Source: Ruminococcaceae bacterium UBA6353
Lineage (GTDB): Bacteria; Bacillota; Clostridia; Oscillospirales; Acutalibacteraceae
Assembly: GCA_002437905.1 (NCBI GenBank)
Contig: DJRT01000015.1
Location: forward strand, 11,657 to 45,366
DNA length: 33,710 nucleotides
Reading direction: 5' to 3'
A program made the translations under genes and the position numbers. Each line of letters starts with the position of its first letter. Within the stretch, counting starts at the first letter, position 1. Below, in pieces: positions 8,898 to 16,881 of this stretch. The notes below the pieces were generated by a model. That model was given only the letters and a program-made list of their open reading frames with translations, did not search any database and was not told the DNA's origin.

Positions 8898-8920
8898 GGA
8901 TTGATAGGGCAAAATATGCC

Positions 8921-8949
8921 TTGACTTCCCAAAAAATGAATGCTATAAT
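8921..8949 (+). promoter_or_regulatory. Promoter of the GH130 gene
   Basis: TTGACT at 8921-8926 and TATAAT at 8944-8949 are exactly 17 bases apart. The last two bases of the -10 are also the first two of a perfect palindrome. Confidence 0.88.
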
Positions 8950-8980
8950 GCGCACAGCAGGCGTCGCCTGCTGTGCGCAT
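8948..8980. promoter_or_regulatory. Perfect 16-bp palindrome at the GH130 transcription start (candidate operator)
   Basis: Bases 8948-8963 are perfectly complementary to 8965-8980 with a single unpaired T between them. The element covers the predicted +1 position and has no T-run after it, which favours a repressor site over a terminator. Serving as the terminator of the upstream ABC exporter gene is the alternative. Confidence 0.65.
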
Positions 8981-9036
8981 TGCATTAAGAGGCACACGAA
9001 TAGACCGCTCGGACAAAAAGGACAAGGTGAACAAGA

Positions 9037-10050
9037 ATGATCGAAAAATTCCAGGGGTCGGAGTACATCATGCACCGCTATGCAGGCAATCCCCTGCTGA
9101 CAGTGGACGATTTCCCCATTCCGGCGCAGGCAGTATTCAACTGCGGACAAACGATGTACCAGGGCAAGACGGTACTGCTGATCGCCGCCTTCTACAAGGA
9201 AAGCCACCACGGCAGCATGACCGGCATCCATGTGGCTATGAGCGATGACGGTATCCATTTTACCATTGAAAAAGAGCCGCTCTGCTCCAAGCGCGACTGG
9301 GCAGGCGAGTGCCCCGGCAACTTTGATTGCTGGGTGATCGACCCGCGCGTGACCAAGATCGGCGATACCTATTACATTATCCGGCCGGCGCAAACAGTGG
9401 ATTCCGGCCCCGCCGCCGTACTGGAAAAAACAACCGACTTCAAGACCTGCGAATTTGTCAGCTGCGTCGCTCTGCCGTCCAACCGTGTGCCCAGCCTGTT
9501 CCCGGAGAAGATCGGCGACTATTATGTCCGGCTGGATCGCCCGTACAATCTTCACTCAGAGGAAGAGCCGGAGTGCATCCCCGATACCGATAAGCTGCGT
9601 GCCGGCATGTGGATATCCTACTCGCCCGATCTGATTTTCTGGGGCAAGCACAAGCCGCTGATCTATCCCGAAGCGCTCCCCTATGCCAACTGGAAGATGG
9701 GGCCGACCCCGCCGGTGAAGACCAAGGACGGCTGGCTGGAGATCATCCATGGCGTGTATAAGGAGAATGGTGAATTCTGCTATTCCATTGGCGCCATGCT
9801 GCTGGATCTGCAAGATCCCAGTAAGATCCTCGGCGTGCTGCCGCACTGGATCCTGACCCCCAGCGCCCCCTATGAGCAAGAGGGGCGCGTAAAGAATGTG
9901 GTATTCCCCTGCGGCTGCATTGCCGATGAGCAGACCGATACCCTGCGCATCTATTACGGTGCCGCAGACACCTGCATCGGCCTTGCACAGGGCAGTCTGC
10001 GCGAGCTGGTGGAAGCCTGTAAAAACGCCGGGTACAGCGCCGGCAAATAA
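9037..10050 (+). CDS. GH130 family glycosidase/mannoside phosphorylase
   Basis: GH130 enzymes are five-bladed beta-propellers that mostly phosphorolyse beta-mannosides to mannose-1-phosphate. The 337-residue length fits the mannoside phosphorylase groups. Family motifs are present in order: RYAGNPLLT near residue 14, DDGIHF near 70, IDPRVTKIGDTYYI near 101 with the expected proton-donor aspartate (D102), VRLDRP near 164, GWLEIIHG near 232, and VVFPCGCIADE followed by LRIYYGAADT near 288-311. Arginines at about 150, 165 and 168 fit phosphate binding, so phosphorylase rather than hydrolase is the better guess. There is no signal peptide, so it acts inside the cell. AAGGTG precedes the chosen ATG; an ATG at 9070 with GGAG is an alternative. 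It has its own promoter and terminator and no sugar transporter beside it. Confidence 0.88.
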   Translation: MIEKFQGSEYIMHRYAGNPLLTVDDFPIPAQAVFNCGQTMYQGKTVLLIAAFYKESHHGSMTGIHVAMSDDGIHFTIEKEPLCSKRDWAGECPGNFDCWVIDPRVTKIGDTYYIIRPAQTVDSGPAAVLEKTTDFKTCEFVSCVALPSNRVPSLFPEKIGDYYVRLDRPYNLHSEEEPECIPDTDKLRAGMWISYSPDLIFWGKHKPLIYPEALPYANWKMGPTPPVKTKDGWLEIIHGVYKENGEFCYSIGAMLLDLQDPSKILGVLPHWILTPSAPYEQEGRVKNVVFPCGCIADEQTDTLRIYYGAADTCIGLAQGSLRELVEACKNAGYSAGK

Positions 10051-10068
10051 TTTATCCATAAAAAAGCA

Positions 10069-10106
10069 GCCACGGCCGGTCATTGATGACCGGCCGTGGC
10101 GTTTTT
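10069..10106 (+). terminator. Terminator of the GH130 gene
   Basis: A perfect 14-bp stem, 10069-10082 pairing with 10087-10100 around TTGA, is followed by GTTTTT. It begins 18 bases after the stop codon. Confidence 0.93.
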
Positions 10107-10152
10107 CACAGGAGAAAGCCATCGGCAGTACCGGAAGCTTTCCGGCACAAAA

Positions 10153-10187
10153 TTTTTCCGCACAGAGGAGACCTCTGCGCGGAAAAA
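10153..10187 (-). terminator. Terminator of the GT2-GtrA gene (bidirectional form)
   Basis: TTTTTCCGCACAGAGG at 10153-10168 pairs with CCTCTGCGCGGAAAAA at 10172-10187 with one mismatch around AGA. It lies 6 bases after the leftward gene and has T-runs on both strands. Confidence 0.88.
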
Positions 10188-10193
10188 ACCTTT

Positions 10194-11246
10194 TCAGAAT
10201 ACGAAACGCTGCTGCACACGGTAGCTGACCAAAAACAGGCAGGCATCCACCAGCCCCTTGAGCAGAGTTTTCGGCAGCGGAAGCGCCAACCGCAGCAGAT
10301 ACACCAGCAGCGCACTAGTCAGCAGCTGGCAGATACACAGCAGATAGTACCGCCACAGCGTCGCCCCGAAAGCACGGCCGGAATGAAAAACCATCCGCCG
10401 ATTAAGCCAGAAATTGCACAGGGAGGAACCGACACGGGCAGCCGCCGTGGCGGCAAAAATCTGCCCGGCCTGCGGCAGGGAGCCGAACACATACCGGTTG
10501 AGCAGCGCAAACAGCAGCAGATCCAAGCCAAAGCACAACAGGCTGCACCCGGCAAACCGCAAAAAGTGCCGCACGATTAGCCAGTAAATGCGCACACTGT
10601 CCCGCACCGGGCGGAAGTGGCTGGTCTGGTTGTCCTCGATGTAGACTGTTTCGATCGGCAGTTCGGTATACGGCAGCTTTTTCTGCCGGAATTCCAGCAG
10701 CATATTGGTCTCGTACTCAAAGCGCTCCCCCGGCACCGCGCAAAAATCCGCCAGCAACACGCGCGGAATCGCCCGCAGACCGGTCTGTGTATCACGGATG
10801 CGCAAACCGCACAGCAGGCGAAAGACAAGGCTGGTCGTCCGGTTGCCGAAACGGCTGCGGGGCGGCACCTCCGGCCGGTCAAAGTCCCGTGCACCGAGAT
10901 ACACACGGCTGTTATCCGTTTCCAGCGCCCTGGCCAGAGCCAGCACATCGGCCGGGCGGTGCTGGCCGTCGCCGTCCACCGTCACCACGCCAAGGCTGTC
11001 CGGGCGATTTTCCAGCACATAGGCGAAGGCCGTTTTCAGGGCCCGCCCCTTCCCGCGGTTGACCGGATGGGTCAGCACCGTGACCCCAGGAAGCTGCGCA
11101 AGCGCCATGAACGGCGCCGTATGGGCGGCGTCGCTGCCGTCATTGATCAGCAGGATGTCGTCAAACCCGACGGCCTGCAGCCCCTCCACCACCTTCCGGA
11201 GCTTTTCGTCCGGATCAAGGGAGGGAATGATCGCTGTGATCCGCAT
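10194..11246 (-). CDS. Glycosyltransferase family 2 fused to GtrA-like membrane domain
   Basis: This 350-residue protein has two parts. Residues 1-220 are a dolichyl-phosphate-mannose-synthase-like GT2 domain: TAIIPSLDPDEKL at the start, a nucleotide-binding LINDGSD, the acidic metal motif TVDGDGQHRP near residue 92, and GLRIRDTQTGLRAI near 155. Residues about 230-350 are a GtrA-like domain with four hydrophobic helices, for example CSLLCFGLDLLLFALLNRYV and YYLLCICQLLTSALLVYLL. Such fusions make or flip polyprenyl-linked sugars that decorate surface polymers; the sugar cannot be read from sequence. It is the last gene of the leftward block and is followed by a terminator. Confidence 0.92.
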   Translation of the reverse strand: MRITAIIPSLDPDEKLRKVVEGLQAVGFDDILLINDGSDAAHTAPFMALAQLPGVTVLTHPVNRGKGRALKTAFAYVLENRPDSLGVVTVDGDGQHRPADVLALARALETDNSRVYLGARDFDRPEVPPRSRFGNRTTSLVFRLLCGLRIRDTQTGLRAIPRVLLADFCAVPGERFEYETNMLLEFRQKKLPYTELPIETVYIEDNQTSHFRPVRDSVRIYWLIVRHFLRFAGCSLLCFGLDLLLFALLNRYVFGSLPQAGQIFAATAAARVGSSLCNFWLNRRMVFHSGRAFGATLWRYYLLCICQLLTSALLVYLLRLALPLPKTLLKGLVDACLFLVSYRVQQRFVF

Positions 11247-11288
11247 AGTTTTATCCGTCCTTTATTTCCCCTCATATACTCCCGACAC

Positions 11289-11621
11289 TCAGTGCAGGAT
11301 AGCCAAAATATACTGCACCATAGCAAACAGGAACAGCAGCAAAAAGGCGATTGACCAGATCAGGGTCAGACGCCGGCGGTTCTGCCGGGCCTTGGAAAAA
11401 TAATCCCCCGACAGGAAGGCAAAAAACATGGCCGTGATGGCGTAAATGCCGCTATCCTGCTCATCCCCCCAAATCAGGTGGAGAATAACAAATACAAAAA
11501 ATACCACAGAAAGCGCGGCCGGGCCCCATCCCCGCTGTTCGGCCGGCGGCTTGTCCGGCTGCTTTTTTACCGTCGCCGGCTGCCTTTTCTCTTCCTCTTT
11601 ATCTGTCTGCGTTTGCTGCAT
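11289..11621 (-). CDS. Hypothetical three-helix membrane protein
   Basis: I do not recognise a named family. The first 30 residues are polar and charged (KEEEKRQPATVKKQPDKPP). Three hydrophobic segments follow: GPAALSVVFFVFVILHLIWG, a shorter one at GIYAITAMFFAFLSG, and LIWSIAFLLLFLFAMVQYIL. It has its own -10/-35 pair at 11693-11665 and lies 42 bases before the glycosyltransferase gene, so cotranscription with it is likely. Confidence 0.6.
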   Translation of the reverse strand: MQQTQTDKEEEKRQPATVKKQPDKPPAEQRGWGPAALSVVFFVFVILHLIWGDEQDSGIYAITAMFFAFLSGDYFSKARQNRRRLTLIWSIAFLLLFLFAMVQYILAILH

Positions 11622-11664
11622 AGTGCCTGCACCAGCCTTTTATCTAAAAAATTTCTGTTTTATC

Positions 11665-11693
11665 AGTATAGCACGAAACGCACGCCCCCGCAA
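11665..11693 (-). promoter_or_regulatory. Promoter of the small membrane protein and GT2-GtrA genes
   Basis: TTGCGG at 11693-11688 and TATACT at 11670-11665 on the minus strand are 17 bases apart. Confidence 0.65.
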
Positions 11694-11702
11694 CCGGAAA
11701 AT

Positions 11703-12272
11703 TTATTCCACCGTCAGGTAGGGGCTCCATTTTTCGTACCGCTTATCGGCGACCCCCTCGATCTCCTTGAGCTGCTCCAGGGAGGAAAAGCCGCCATGGC
11801 TTTCGCGGTAGGCGATAATGCGCTCGGCATAGGTATTGCCGATCCCCTTGATCGTCATAAGCTGCTCCTTGGTGGCGGTGTTCAGGTTGATCTTTTCGCC
11901 GGGGGCAACCTCCTCCGGTGCCTTTGTGACCGTTGTACGGGCGGCTGTCGTATCAATCGTCCGTTCCGTTACGGAGGGCACAGAAACCGTCCCGGTGGTC
12001 GTCACCCCCACAGCCGGCGATACAGTCGTCGTTCCGGCTGCATCGGGCTGTGAGTCGGCAGCCGGAGCAGCTGGCAGGTCGGCGGTGCTCTCCTGCCCGG
12101 CAGCATCACGGATCACCAGCGAGTCTGTAGGCGCATACAGCGCCGAATATGGATGGGAGCGGCCAAGCTCCAAAAATGCTATGGCGGTCACCAGCAGCGC
12201 GGCACTCCAGATCAGCCGCTCCGCCGTGATCACCCGCCGCAGCCTATTCAGCAGCGTTCTGAATTTCATCAT
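11703..12272 (-). CDS. ComEA-like helix-hairpin-helix protein with N-terminal anchor
   Basis: The C-terminal 70 residues are a ComEA-type tandem helix-hairpin-helix DNA-binding domain (INLNTATKEQL, then IKGIGNTYAERIIAYRE, GGFSSLEQLKEIEGV). A single membrane helix lies near residues 20-37 (LIWSAALLVTAIAFLEL). Between them is a linker of about 75 residues rich in Thr, Val and Ala. ComEA proteins bind incoming DNA outside the membrane during natural transformation. Most Bacillota members carry an SLBB domain before the HhH part and this one does not. No other competence gene is nearby, so the role is a family inference. The start lies inside the radA 3' end with a 29-base overlap, so translation is probably coupled; GGAAG precedes the ATG. 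Confidence 0.85.
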   Translation of the reverse strand: MMKFRTLLNRLRRVITAERLIWSAALLVTAIAFLELGRSHPYSALYAPTDSLVIRDAAGQESTADLPAAPAADSQPDAAGTTTVSPAVGVTTTGTVSVPSVTERTIDTTAARTTVTKAPEEVAPGEKINLNTATKEQLMTIKGIGNTYAERIIAYRESHGGFSSLEQLKEIEGVADKRYEKWSPYLTVE

Positions 12273-13605
12273 AAGCTTCCCGTATCGTTTTTACCCCGAC
12301 GATCTCGATATCCGCACGGGGGGTAATGGATTTTAGATTATGGTACGGCAGAATGACCCGCCTGAAGCCGAGGCGAGCCGCCTCGCCCACGCGCAGCTCA
12401 GCATTGGATACCGATCGGATCTCGCCGGTCAGGCCGATCTCGCCAAAGGCGACATTGCCCGCCGGGATAACCGTATCCTTCAGCCCGGAGATCAGCGCCA
12501 GCGCCACCGGCAGATCCACTGCCGGCTCATCCAGCCACAGACCGCCCACAATATTCACATAGGTATCCAGATTGGAGAAGAAATACCCGGCGCGTTTTTC
12601 CAGCACCGCCAGCAGCAGCGAAAGGCGGTTGTAATCAAAGCCCGTGGCCATACGGCGCGGATTGCCGAAGCCGGTAGGCGACACCAGCCCCTGCACCTCT
12701 GCCAGCATTGGGCGGGAACCCTCCACCGTGCAGGCCACGCAGGCGCCGCTGACATTCAGCGGCCGCCCGGAAAGCAGCATCATAGAGGGATTTTCTACCT
12801 CCGCAAGGCCGGTCTCCCCCATCTCAAATACACCGATCTCGTTTGTTGAGCCATAGCGGTTTTTTACACACCGCAGCAGCCGGTAGCTGGAATGGCGGTC
12901 ACCCTCAAAATACAGCACACAGTCCACAATGTGCTCCATCACCTTCGGGCCGGCAATGGCGCCGTCCTTATTCACATGCCCCACAATAAAGGTCGGCGTC
13001 CCCAGCCGCTTGACCGTGCGCATGATCGCCGCCGTACACTCGCGCACCTGCATCACGCTGCCGGCCGCCGAGGCCACCGCGGCCAGACTCATCGTTTGTA
13101 TGGAGTCAACAATCAGGATATCCGGCTGCTCATCCGCCACTGCCTGCAGAACGGTATCCATATCGTTCTCACACAGGACATACAGCTTGTCCGTGGTCAC
13201 CTGCAGGCGATCCGCCCGCAGCTTGATCTGCCCCTCGGACTCCTCGCCGGAAACATAGAGGATCTTCAGCTGCTTGCCCAGGTGGGCGCAGATCTGCAGC
13301 AGCAGGGTGGATTTACCAATGCCCGGATCACCGCCAATCAGCATCAGCGCCCCGCGCACGATACCACCGCCAAGCACGCGGTCAAGCTCCTTGAGACCGG
13401 TATGATAGCGCTGCTGGTCGCCCTGACGGATATCGGTCATGCGCTGCACCACCGCATGGCGCACAGCACCGCCGGCCGCCGGGCGCACCTGCACCTGCTC
13501 CTCCACGGTATTCCATTCCCCGCAAGCCGTGCAGCGCCCCTGCCACTTGCCGTATTCGGCACCGCAGGCCGTGCAGACATAGGTCACCTTTTGCTTGGAT
13601 GGCAT
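12244..13605 (-). CDS. radA: DNA repair protein RadA (Sms)
   Basis: RadA is a RecA-like ATPase with helicase activity that promotes branch migration in recombination and repair. The 453-residue protein starts with a four-cysteine zinc finger (CTACGAEYGKWQGRCTACG). Walker A is GGDPGIGKST near residue 91, and the RadA-specific KNRYGSTNEIG motif lies near 249. The C-terminal quarter is the Lon-protease-like domain (LPVALALISGLKDTVIPAG), which lacks protease activity in this family. AGGAGTG lies about 12 bases before the ATG. It sits between the amidase gene and comEA-like gene in a leftward operon, the latter overlapping its end. Confidence 0.97.
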   Translation of the reverse strand: MPSKQKVTYVCTACGAEYGKWQGRCTACGEWNTVEEQVQVRPAAGGAVRHAVVQRMTDIRQGDQQRYHTGLKELDRVLGGGIVRGALMLIGGDPGIGKSTLLLQICAHLGKQLKILYVSGEESEGQIKLRADRLQVTTDKLYVLCENDMDTVLQAVADEQPDILIVDSIQTMSLAAVASAAGSVMQVRECTAAIMRTVKRLGTPTFIVGHVNKDGAIAGPKVMEHIVDCVLYFEGDRHSSYRLLRCVKNRYGSTNEIGVFEMGETGLAEVENPSMMLLSGRPLNVSGACVACTVEGSRPMLAEVQGLVSPTGFGNPRRMATGFDYNRLSLLLAVLEKRAGYFFSNLDTYVNIVGGLWLDEPAVDLPVALALISGLKDTVIPAGNVAFGEIGLTGEIRSVSNAELRVGEAARLGFRRVILPYHNLKSITPRADIEIVGVKTIREAYDEIQNAAE

Positions 13606-13642
13606 GGTGCTTTACACTCCTTTGCTTTGTTTGCCGGCGGCC

Positions 13643-14359
13643 CTATTCCTGTGCCGTCGCCTGATACTGCCAATAGCCGCCAAATACCGCACAGGCAAGC
13701 CGCTGGCAGTATTCCGGCGTTTTCAGCTTTTCCCGCTCCTGCGGGTTGGAAAGAAAACCGCACTCGACCAGAATGGCCGGGCTGGTGGTATGATGCAGCA
13801 GAAAAATGCCATCGGTCGCCTTCTTCAGCTCCCGCGTGTTGTCCGGCTGCGTTTGCCGGATCAGCTGTTCCCGTACCGCTGTGGCCAGAGCAAAGCTTTC
13901 CGGCCGACTGCCGGAATAGAACACCTGCGCACCGCTGTATTTCGGCACGCTGAAATGATTTTGGTGAATGGAGATGACCAGGCCGGCCTGGTTATACAGG
14001 GTCAGCCGGTTGTGCATATCGCTCACTTTCATCTGCCGGGTGCCGGAGGAGCCGGCATCGTATATGGAAACATCGGTATCCCGCGTCATCTGCACAGGAT
14101 AGCCCCACAGGCGGAAAAAGTCCCGCAGATCCAGCGCAACAGCCAGATTGATGGTTTTCTCCAGGGTGCCGTCGGCGGCGGCAGCTCCGCCATCCTCTCC
14201 GCCGTGGCCCGGATCCAGCAGGATCACTGCCGGCTGCCGGTCAGCAACGGCCGGCCGGATGACCCCCGGCTGCCACAGCAGCGCCACCGCCACCGCAAGC
14301 GCCAAGGCCAGCACCGCCAGACCGCTGACAGTCAATAGTCGTTTCTTTCCCGCATTCAC
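13643..14359 (-). CDS. N-acetylmuramoyl-L-alanine amidase, CwlD-like (Amidase_3)
   Basis: This zinc amidase cleaves the amide bond between MurNAc and the peptide stem of peptidoglycan. The conserved order is visible: LLDPGHGGEDGG with the first zinc histidine, TLEKTINLAVALDL with the zinc glutamate, SIHQNHFS with the second histidine, and the catalytic glutamate in ILVECGFLSNPQE. A membrane anchor or uncleaved signal lies at the N terminus (LLTVSGLAVLALALAVAVALL). The size and single-domain form resemble CwlD, which makes muramic-lactam in spore cortex; no other sporulation gene is nearby, so that assignment is tentative. I chose GTG at 14359 because GAGGTG is 7 bases upstream; a GTG at 14365 abuts that site. 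Confidence 0.88.
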   Translation of the reverse strand: MNAGKKRLLTVSGLAVLALALAVAVALLWQPGVIRPAVADRQPAVILLDPGHGGEDGGAAAADGTLEKTINLAVALDLRDFFRLWGYPVQMTRDTDVSIYDAGSSGTRQMKVSDMHNRLTLYNQAGLVISIHQNHFSVPKYSGAQVFYSGSRPESFALATAVREQLIRQTQPDNTRELKKATDGIFLLHHTTSPAILVECGFLSNPQEREKLKTPEYCQRLACAVFGGYWQYQATAQE

Positions 14360-14416
14360 CCGCACTCACCTCATGCTATCCTATGAGCAGGAGCGGCGCG
14401 GATATGCACGGTTTTC

Positions 14417-15178
14417 TCAGATCTCCGTATCCTTCGGCGGTTTATCTGCCCGCTTGGCAAAGGTCATGAACTCACCAAAGGAGAACTGCTGATACCCCAG
14501 CCGATAGGCAGCGCCGCACACCGCCGGCACAAACAGCAGCGGCAGCGCAACGGCCAGCATCTGCAGCCAGGAGAGCGAAGCGGGATCCATGGTGGTGCCG
14601 GTGACTGCATTGATATACGGCATATAGGGCAGATTGACAAAGCGGTACAGCGCCAGGTATCCCTGCGGCATTCCGCCGCATTTGGCCACCACCAGCAGCA
14701 GATAGAACAGGATAGCCGGCACATCCGCCAGCAAGCCAACCTTAACGCCGCGCCACAGATCCCGCTGCCGCTTGCCGCAGGCCACCAGGTTTTCATCGTG
14801 GCTGCCTACCTTCCACAGCCGGTCGTATGGGAAGCTGGCCAGAATAAACAGCATCACGACCGAGCTGATGATCGCCAGCCCGCGCTGGGCTCCGGCCGTC
14901 AGCTGCTTGATGGGCGTGCTTTTCTGCCCATCCTCCAGCTCCGGCTCCGTCTGTGGGCCCTCCTCCGCCGTGTAATAATGCTCGGCAATCTGCACCGCAT
15001 TGCCGGCCTCATCCTTGCCGGTGATCCGGTAGCCGATCTGCTCGGAGAAAAAGGCGGTGGTGATGACATACAGCGATACATACACAATAATACACATCAG
15101 TGTGGCCGCCACGATACGCCCCCAGGTCTTCAGGGCAAGCTTACAGTCGCGTTTGAGTTGTTTTTTCAAGATCGGCAC
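14417..15178 (-). CDS. Hypothetical multi-pass membrane protein
   Basis: I do not recognise the family. The 253-residue protein has a basic N terminus (KKQLKRDCKLALKTWGR), a first helix at IVAATLMCIIVYVSLYVIT, then an extracytoplasmic-looking acidic stretch (YTAEEGPQTEPELEDGQ). Further helices start at RGLAIISSVVMLFILASF, VGLLADVPAILFYLLLVVA and WLQMLAVALPLLFVPAVCG. The C terminus is short and charged. It lies 5 bases after rpiB and is probably cotranscribed with it and with the amidase downstream. Confidence 0.65.
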   Translation of the reverse strand: MPILKKQLKRDCKLALKTWGRIVAATLMCIIVYVSLYVITTAFFSEQIGYRITGKDEAGNAVQIAEHYYTAEEGPQTEPELEDGQKSTPIKQLTAGAQRGLAIISSVVMLFILASFPYDRLWKVGSHDENLVACGKRQRDLWRGVKVGLLADVPAILFYLLLVVAKCGGMPQGYLALYRFVNLPYMPYINAVTGTTMDPASLSWLQMLAVALPLLFVPAVCGAAYRLGYQQFSFGEFMTFAKRADKPPKDTEI

Positions 15179-15183
15179 CTCAC

Positions 15184-15633
15184 TTATTCAAGCGGCTCCC
15201 CCGCCTCAATGGCATTGATCATATCAATGCGGGTCTGGTGGCGGCCGCCCTCAAAGGGCGTATCCAAAAATTCCGCCACGATCATCTTGGCCAGCTCCAC
15301 GCCGATCACCCGCGCGCCAAGCGCCAGCATATTGGCGTCATTATGGGCACGGGTCATCCGGGCGGAATACGGGTCGCCGCACAGCGCACAGCGGATCCCC
15401 TTCACCTTGTTGGCCGCCAGCGACATCCCAATGCCGGTGCCGCAGATCACGATGCCGCGGTCACACTCGCCGCCGGCCACCGCCTGCGCAGCGCGGCAGG
15501 CATAAACGGGGTAATGGCAGCTTTCCGCTGTGTAGGTGCCGAAATCCTTATATTCCAGCCCGCGCTCCTCCAGAAGCTTTTCGATCTCCGCCTTCAGCTC
15601 CAGTGCCGAATGGTCACATGCAATAGCAATCAT
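15184..15633 (-). CDS. rpiB: Ribose-5-phosphate isomerase B
   Basis: RpiB interconverts ribose-5-phosphate and ribulose-5-phosphate in the pentose phosphate pathway. The 149-residue length is standard. Family features are the N-terminal IACDHSALELK, the active-site cysteine in GIVICGTGIGMSLAANK, and the histidine of ARAHNDANML-like sequence (TRAHNDANMLALGARVIG). A LacAB allose/galactose isomerase is the usual alternative, but the cysteine motif and single-subunit organisation favour RpiB. Confidence 0.94.
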   Translation of the reverse strand: MIAIACDHSALELKAEIEKLLEERGLEYKDFGTYTAESCHYPVYACRAAQAVAGGECDRGIVICGTGIGMSLAANKVKGIRCALCGDPYSARMTRAHNDANMLALGARVIGVELAKMIVAEFLDTPFEGGRHQTRIDMINAIEAGEPLE

Positions 15634-15661
15634 AAAAGTTTACCTCCCGAAAATGGTTTTT

Positions 15662-16402
15662 TCAAACGATCAGGCCACCATTGGGTGCAAGCACCTGCCC
15701 GGTGATAAAGGCTGCCGCATCCGACAGCAAAAAGGCCACAGCCGCCGCCACATCCGCTGGTGTCCCCAGCCGCATCAGCGGCGTCTCTTCGGCCAGCTGC
15801 TGCCGCACAGCGGCGTCAAAGCCGGCCATCATTTCCGTATCAATCACGCCCGGTGCCACGCAGTTCACCCGTATGCCGGACGGCCCAACCTCCTTGGCCA
15901 GGGCTTTTGTCAGGCCGATCAACCCCGCCTTGGCCGCAGAGTAGTGCACCTCGCAGGAGCCGCCCACCTGCCCCCACATGGAGGCAATATTGACAATGGC
16001 ACCGCTGTGCCGGCGCAGCATCTCCGGCAGCAGCACCCGGCAGGTATTAAAGGCACCGGTCAGGTGCACATCCAGCATCCGCTGCCACTGCGCCGGCGTC
16101 AGCTCGGTGAACAGCCGCTGCTCAGCAAATCCGGCGTTGTTCACCAGTGCCGTTACCTGCCCAAGGGTGGCGGCGATATCCGCCGCCATCCGCTCCACTG
16201 CCGCATAGTCCGCCACATCGGCATAGTACAGGCCGCAGCAGGCGCCCTCCGCCTGCAGCTGGCTGTAAAGCTCTTCAGCTTGTCGGCTCTCGCGGCGGCA
16301 ATTCAGTGCCACGGCATAGCCGTCCGCTGCCAGCCACTCGGCAATTGCGCGGCCGATCCCGCGGGAGGATCCTGTGACCAGCGCCACACGCTTTGTTTTC
16401 AC
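15662..16402 (-). CDS. Short-chain dehydrogenase/reductase, FabG-like
   Basis: The 246-residue protein is a classical SDR. The NADP-binding motif is TGSSRGIGRA near residue 11, NNAG follows near 89, the catalytic Ser-Tyr-Lys set is IASMWGQ then YSAAKAGL near 154, and the C-terminal part has APGVIDTEMM. It resembles 3-oxoacyl-ACP reductases such as FabG and YmfI. No fatty-acid synthesis gene is nearby, so a dedicated FabG role is uncertain. Its start overlaps the dCMP deaminase stop by four bases, which indicates coupled translation. Confidence 0.88.
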   Translation of the reverse strand: MKTKRVALVTGSSRGIGRAIAEWLAADGYAVALNCRRESRQAEELYSQLQAEGACCGLYYADVADYAAVERMAADIAATLGQVTALVNNAGFAEQRLFTELTPAQWQRMLDVHLTGAFNTCRVLLPEMLRRHSGAIVNIASMWGQVGGSCEVHYSAAKAGLIGLTKALAKEVGPSGIRVNCVAPGVIDTEMMAGFDAAVRQQLAEETPLMRLGTPADVAAAVAFLLSDAAAFITGQVLAPNGGLIV

Positions 16403-16881
16403 AGCTCCAGTGTCAGCTCCTTGCCGCTTTTTTCGTACTTGATAAATTCCACGCCGGTCATGCGGAACATCATCTTTGAGGCCAGCACAGAATCGCTTTC
16501 GCTGTACTTATCGCACAGATAGACCACCCGCTTGATGCCGGATTGGATCAGCGCCTTGGCGCACTCATTACAGGGAAACAGGGTGGTATAGATCGTGGCC
16601 CCCTGCAGGCTGCCGCCAGAATAATTCAGGATGGCGTTCAGCTCGGCATGGCACACATACAGATATTTGGTGTTCTGCGGTTCCCCCACACGCGCCCAGG
16701 GCATCACCTCATCGGCACAGCCGGTAGGCATGCCGTTATAGCCGACCGAAAGGATCTTCTTATCCTGCCCAACGATGCAGGCGCCCACCTGCGTACCGGG
16801 GTCCTTGCTGCGTTCGGCCGACAGCAGAGCAATCCCCATAAAATAGGCATCCCAGCTCAAATGATCGGTTCTTTGGTCCAT
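16399..16881 (-). CDS. dCMP/cytidine deaminase family protein (ComEB-like)
   Basis: Deoxycytidylate deaminases turn dCMP into dUMP, the precursor for thymidylate. The 160-residue protein has the zinc site CHAELNAI, with the catalytic glutamate after the histidine, and PCNECAK with two zinc cysteines. The N-terminal SWDAYFMGIALLSAERSKDP and GACIVGQDKKILSVGYNGMP are typical of the dCMP branch. AAAAGGAGG lies 7-8 bases before the ATG. The start overlaps the mutY end by 25 bases, so the two are almost certainly cotranscribed. It could serve as ComEB, but no comEC is present here. Confidence 0.92.
   Translation of the reverse strand: MDQRTDHLSWDAYFMGIALLSAERSKDPGTQVGACIVGQDKKILSVGYNGMPTGCADEVMPWARVGEPQNTKYLYVCHAELNAILNYSGGSLQGATIYTTLFPCNECAKALIQSGIKRVVYLCDKYSESDSVLASKMMFRMTGVEFIKYEKSGKELTLEL

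Noticed and set aside
15662..16402. Naming the SDR gene fabG
   Set aside because: The fold and catalytic residues fit, but there is no fatty-acid synthesis context and SDR substrates cannot be read from motifs alone.
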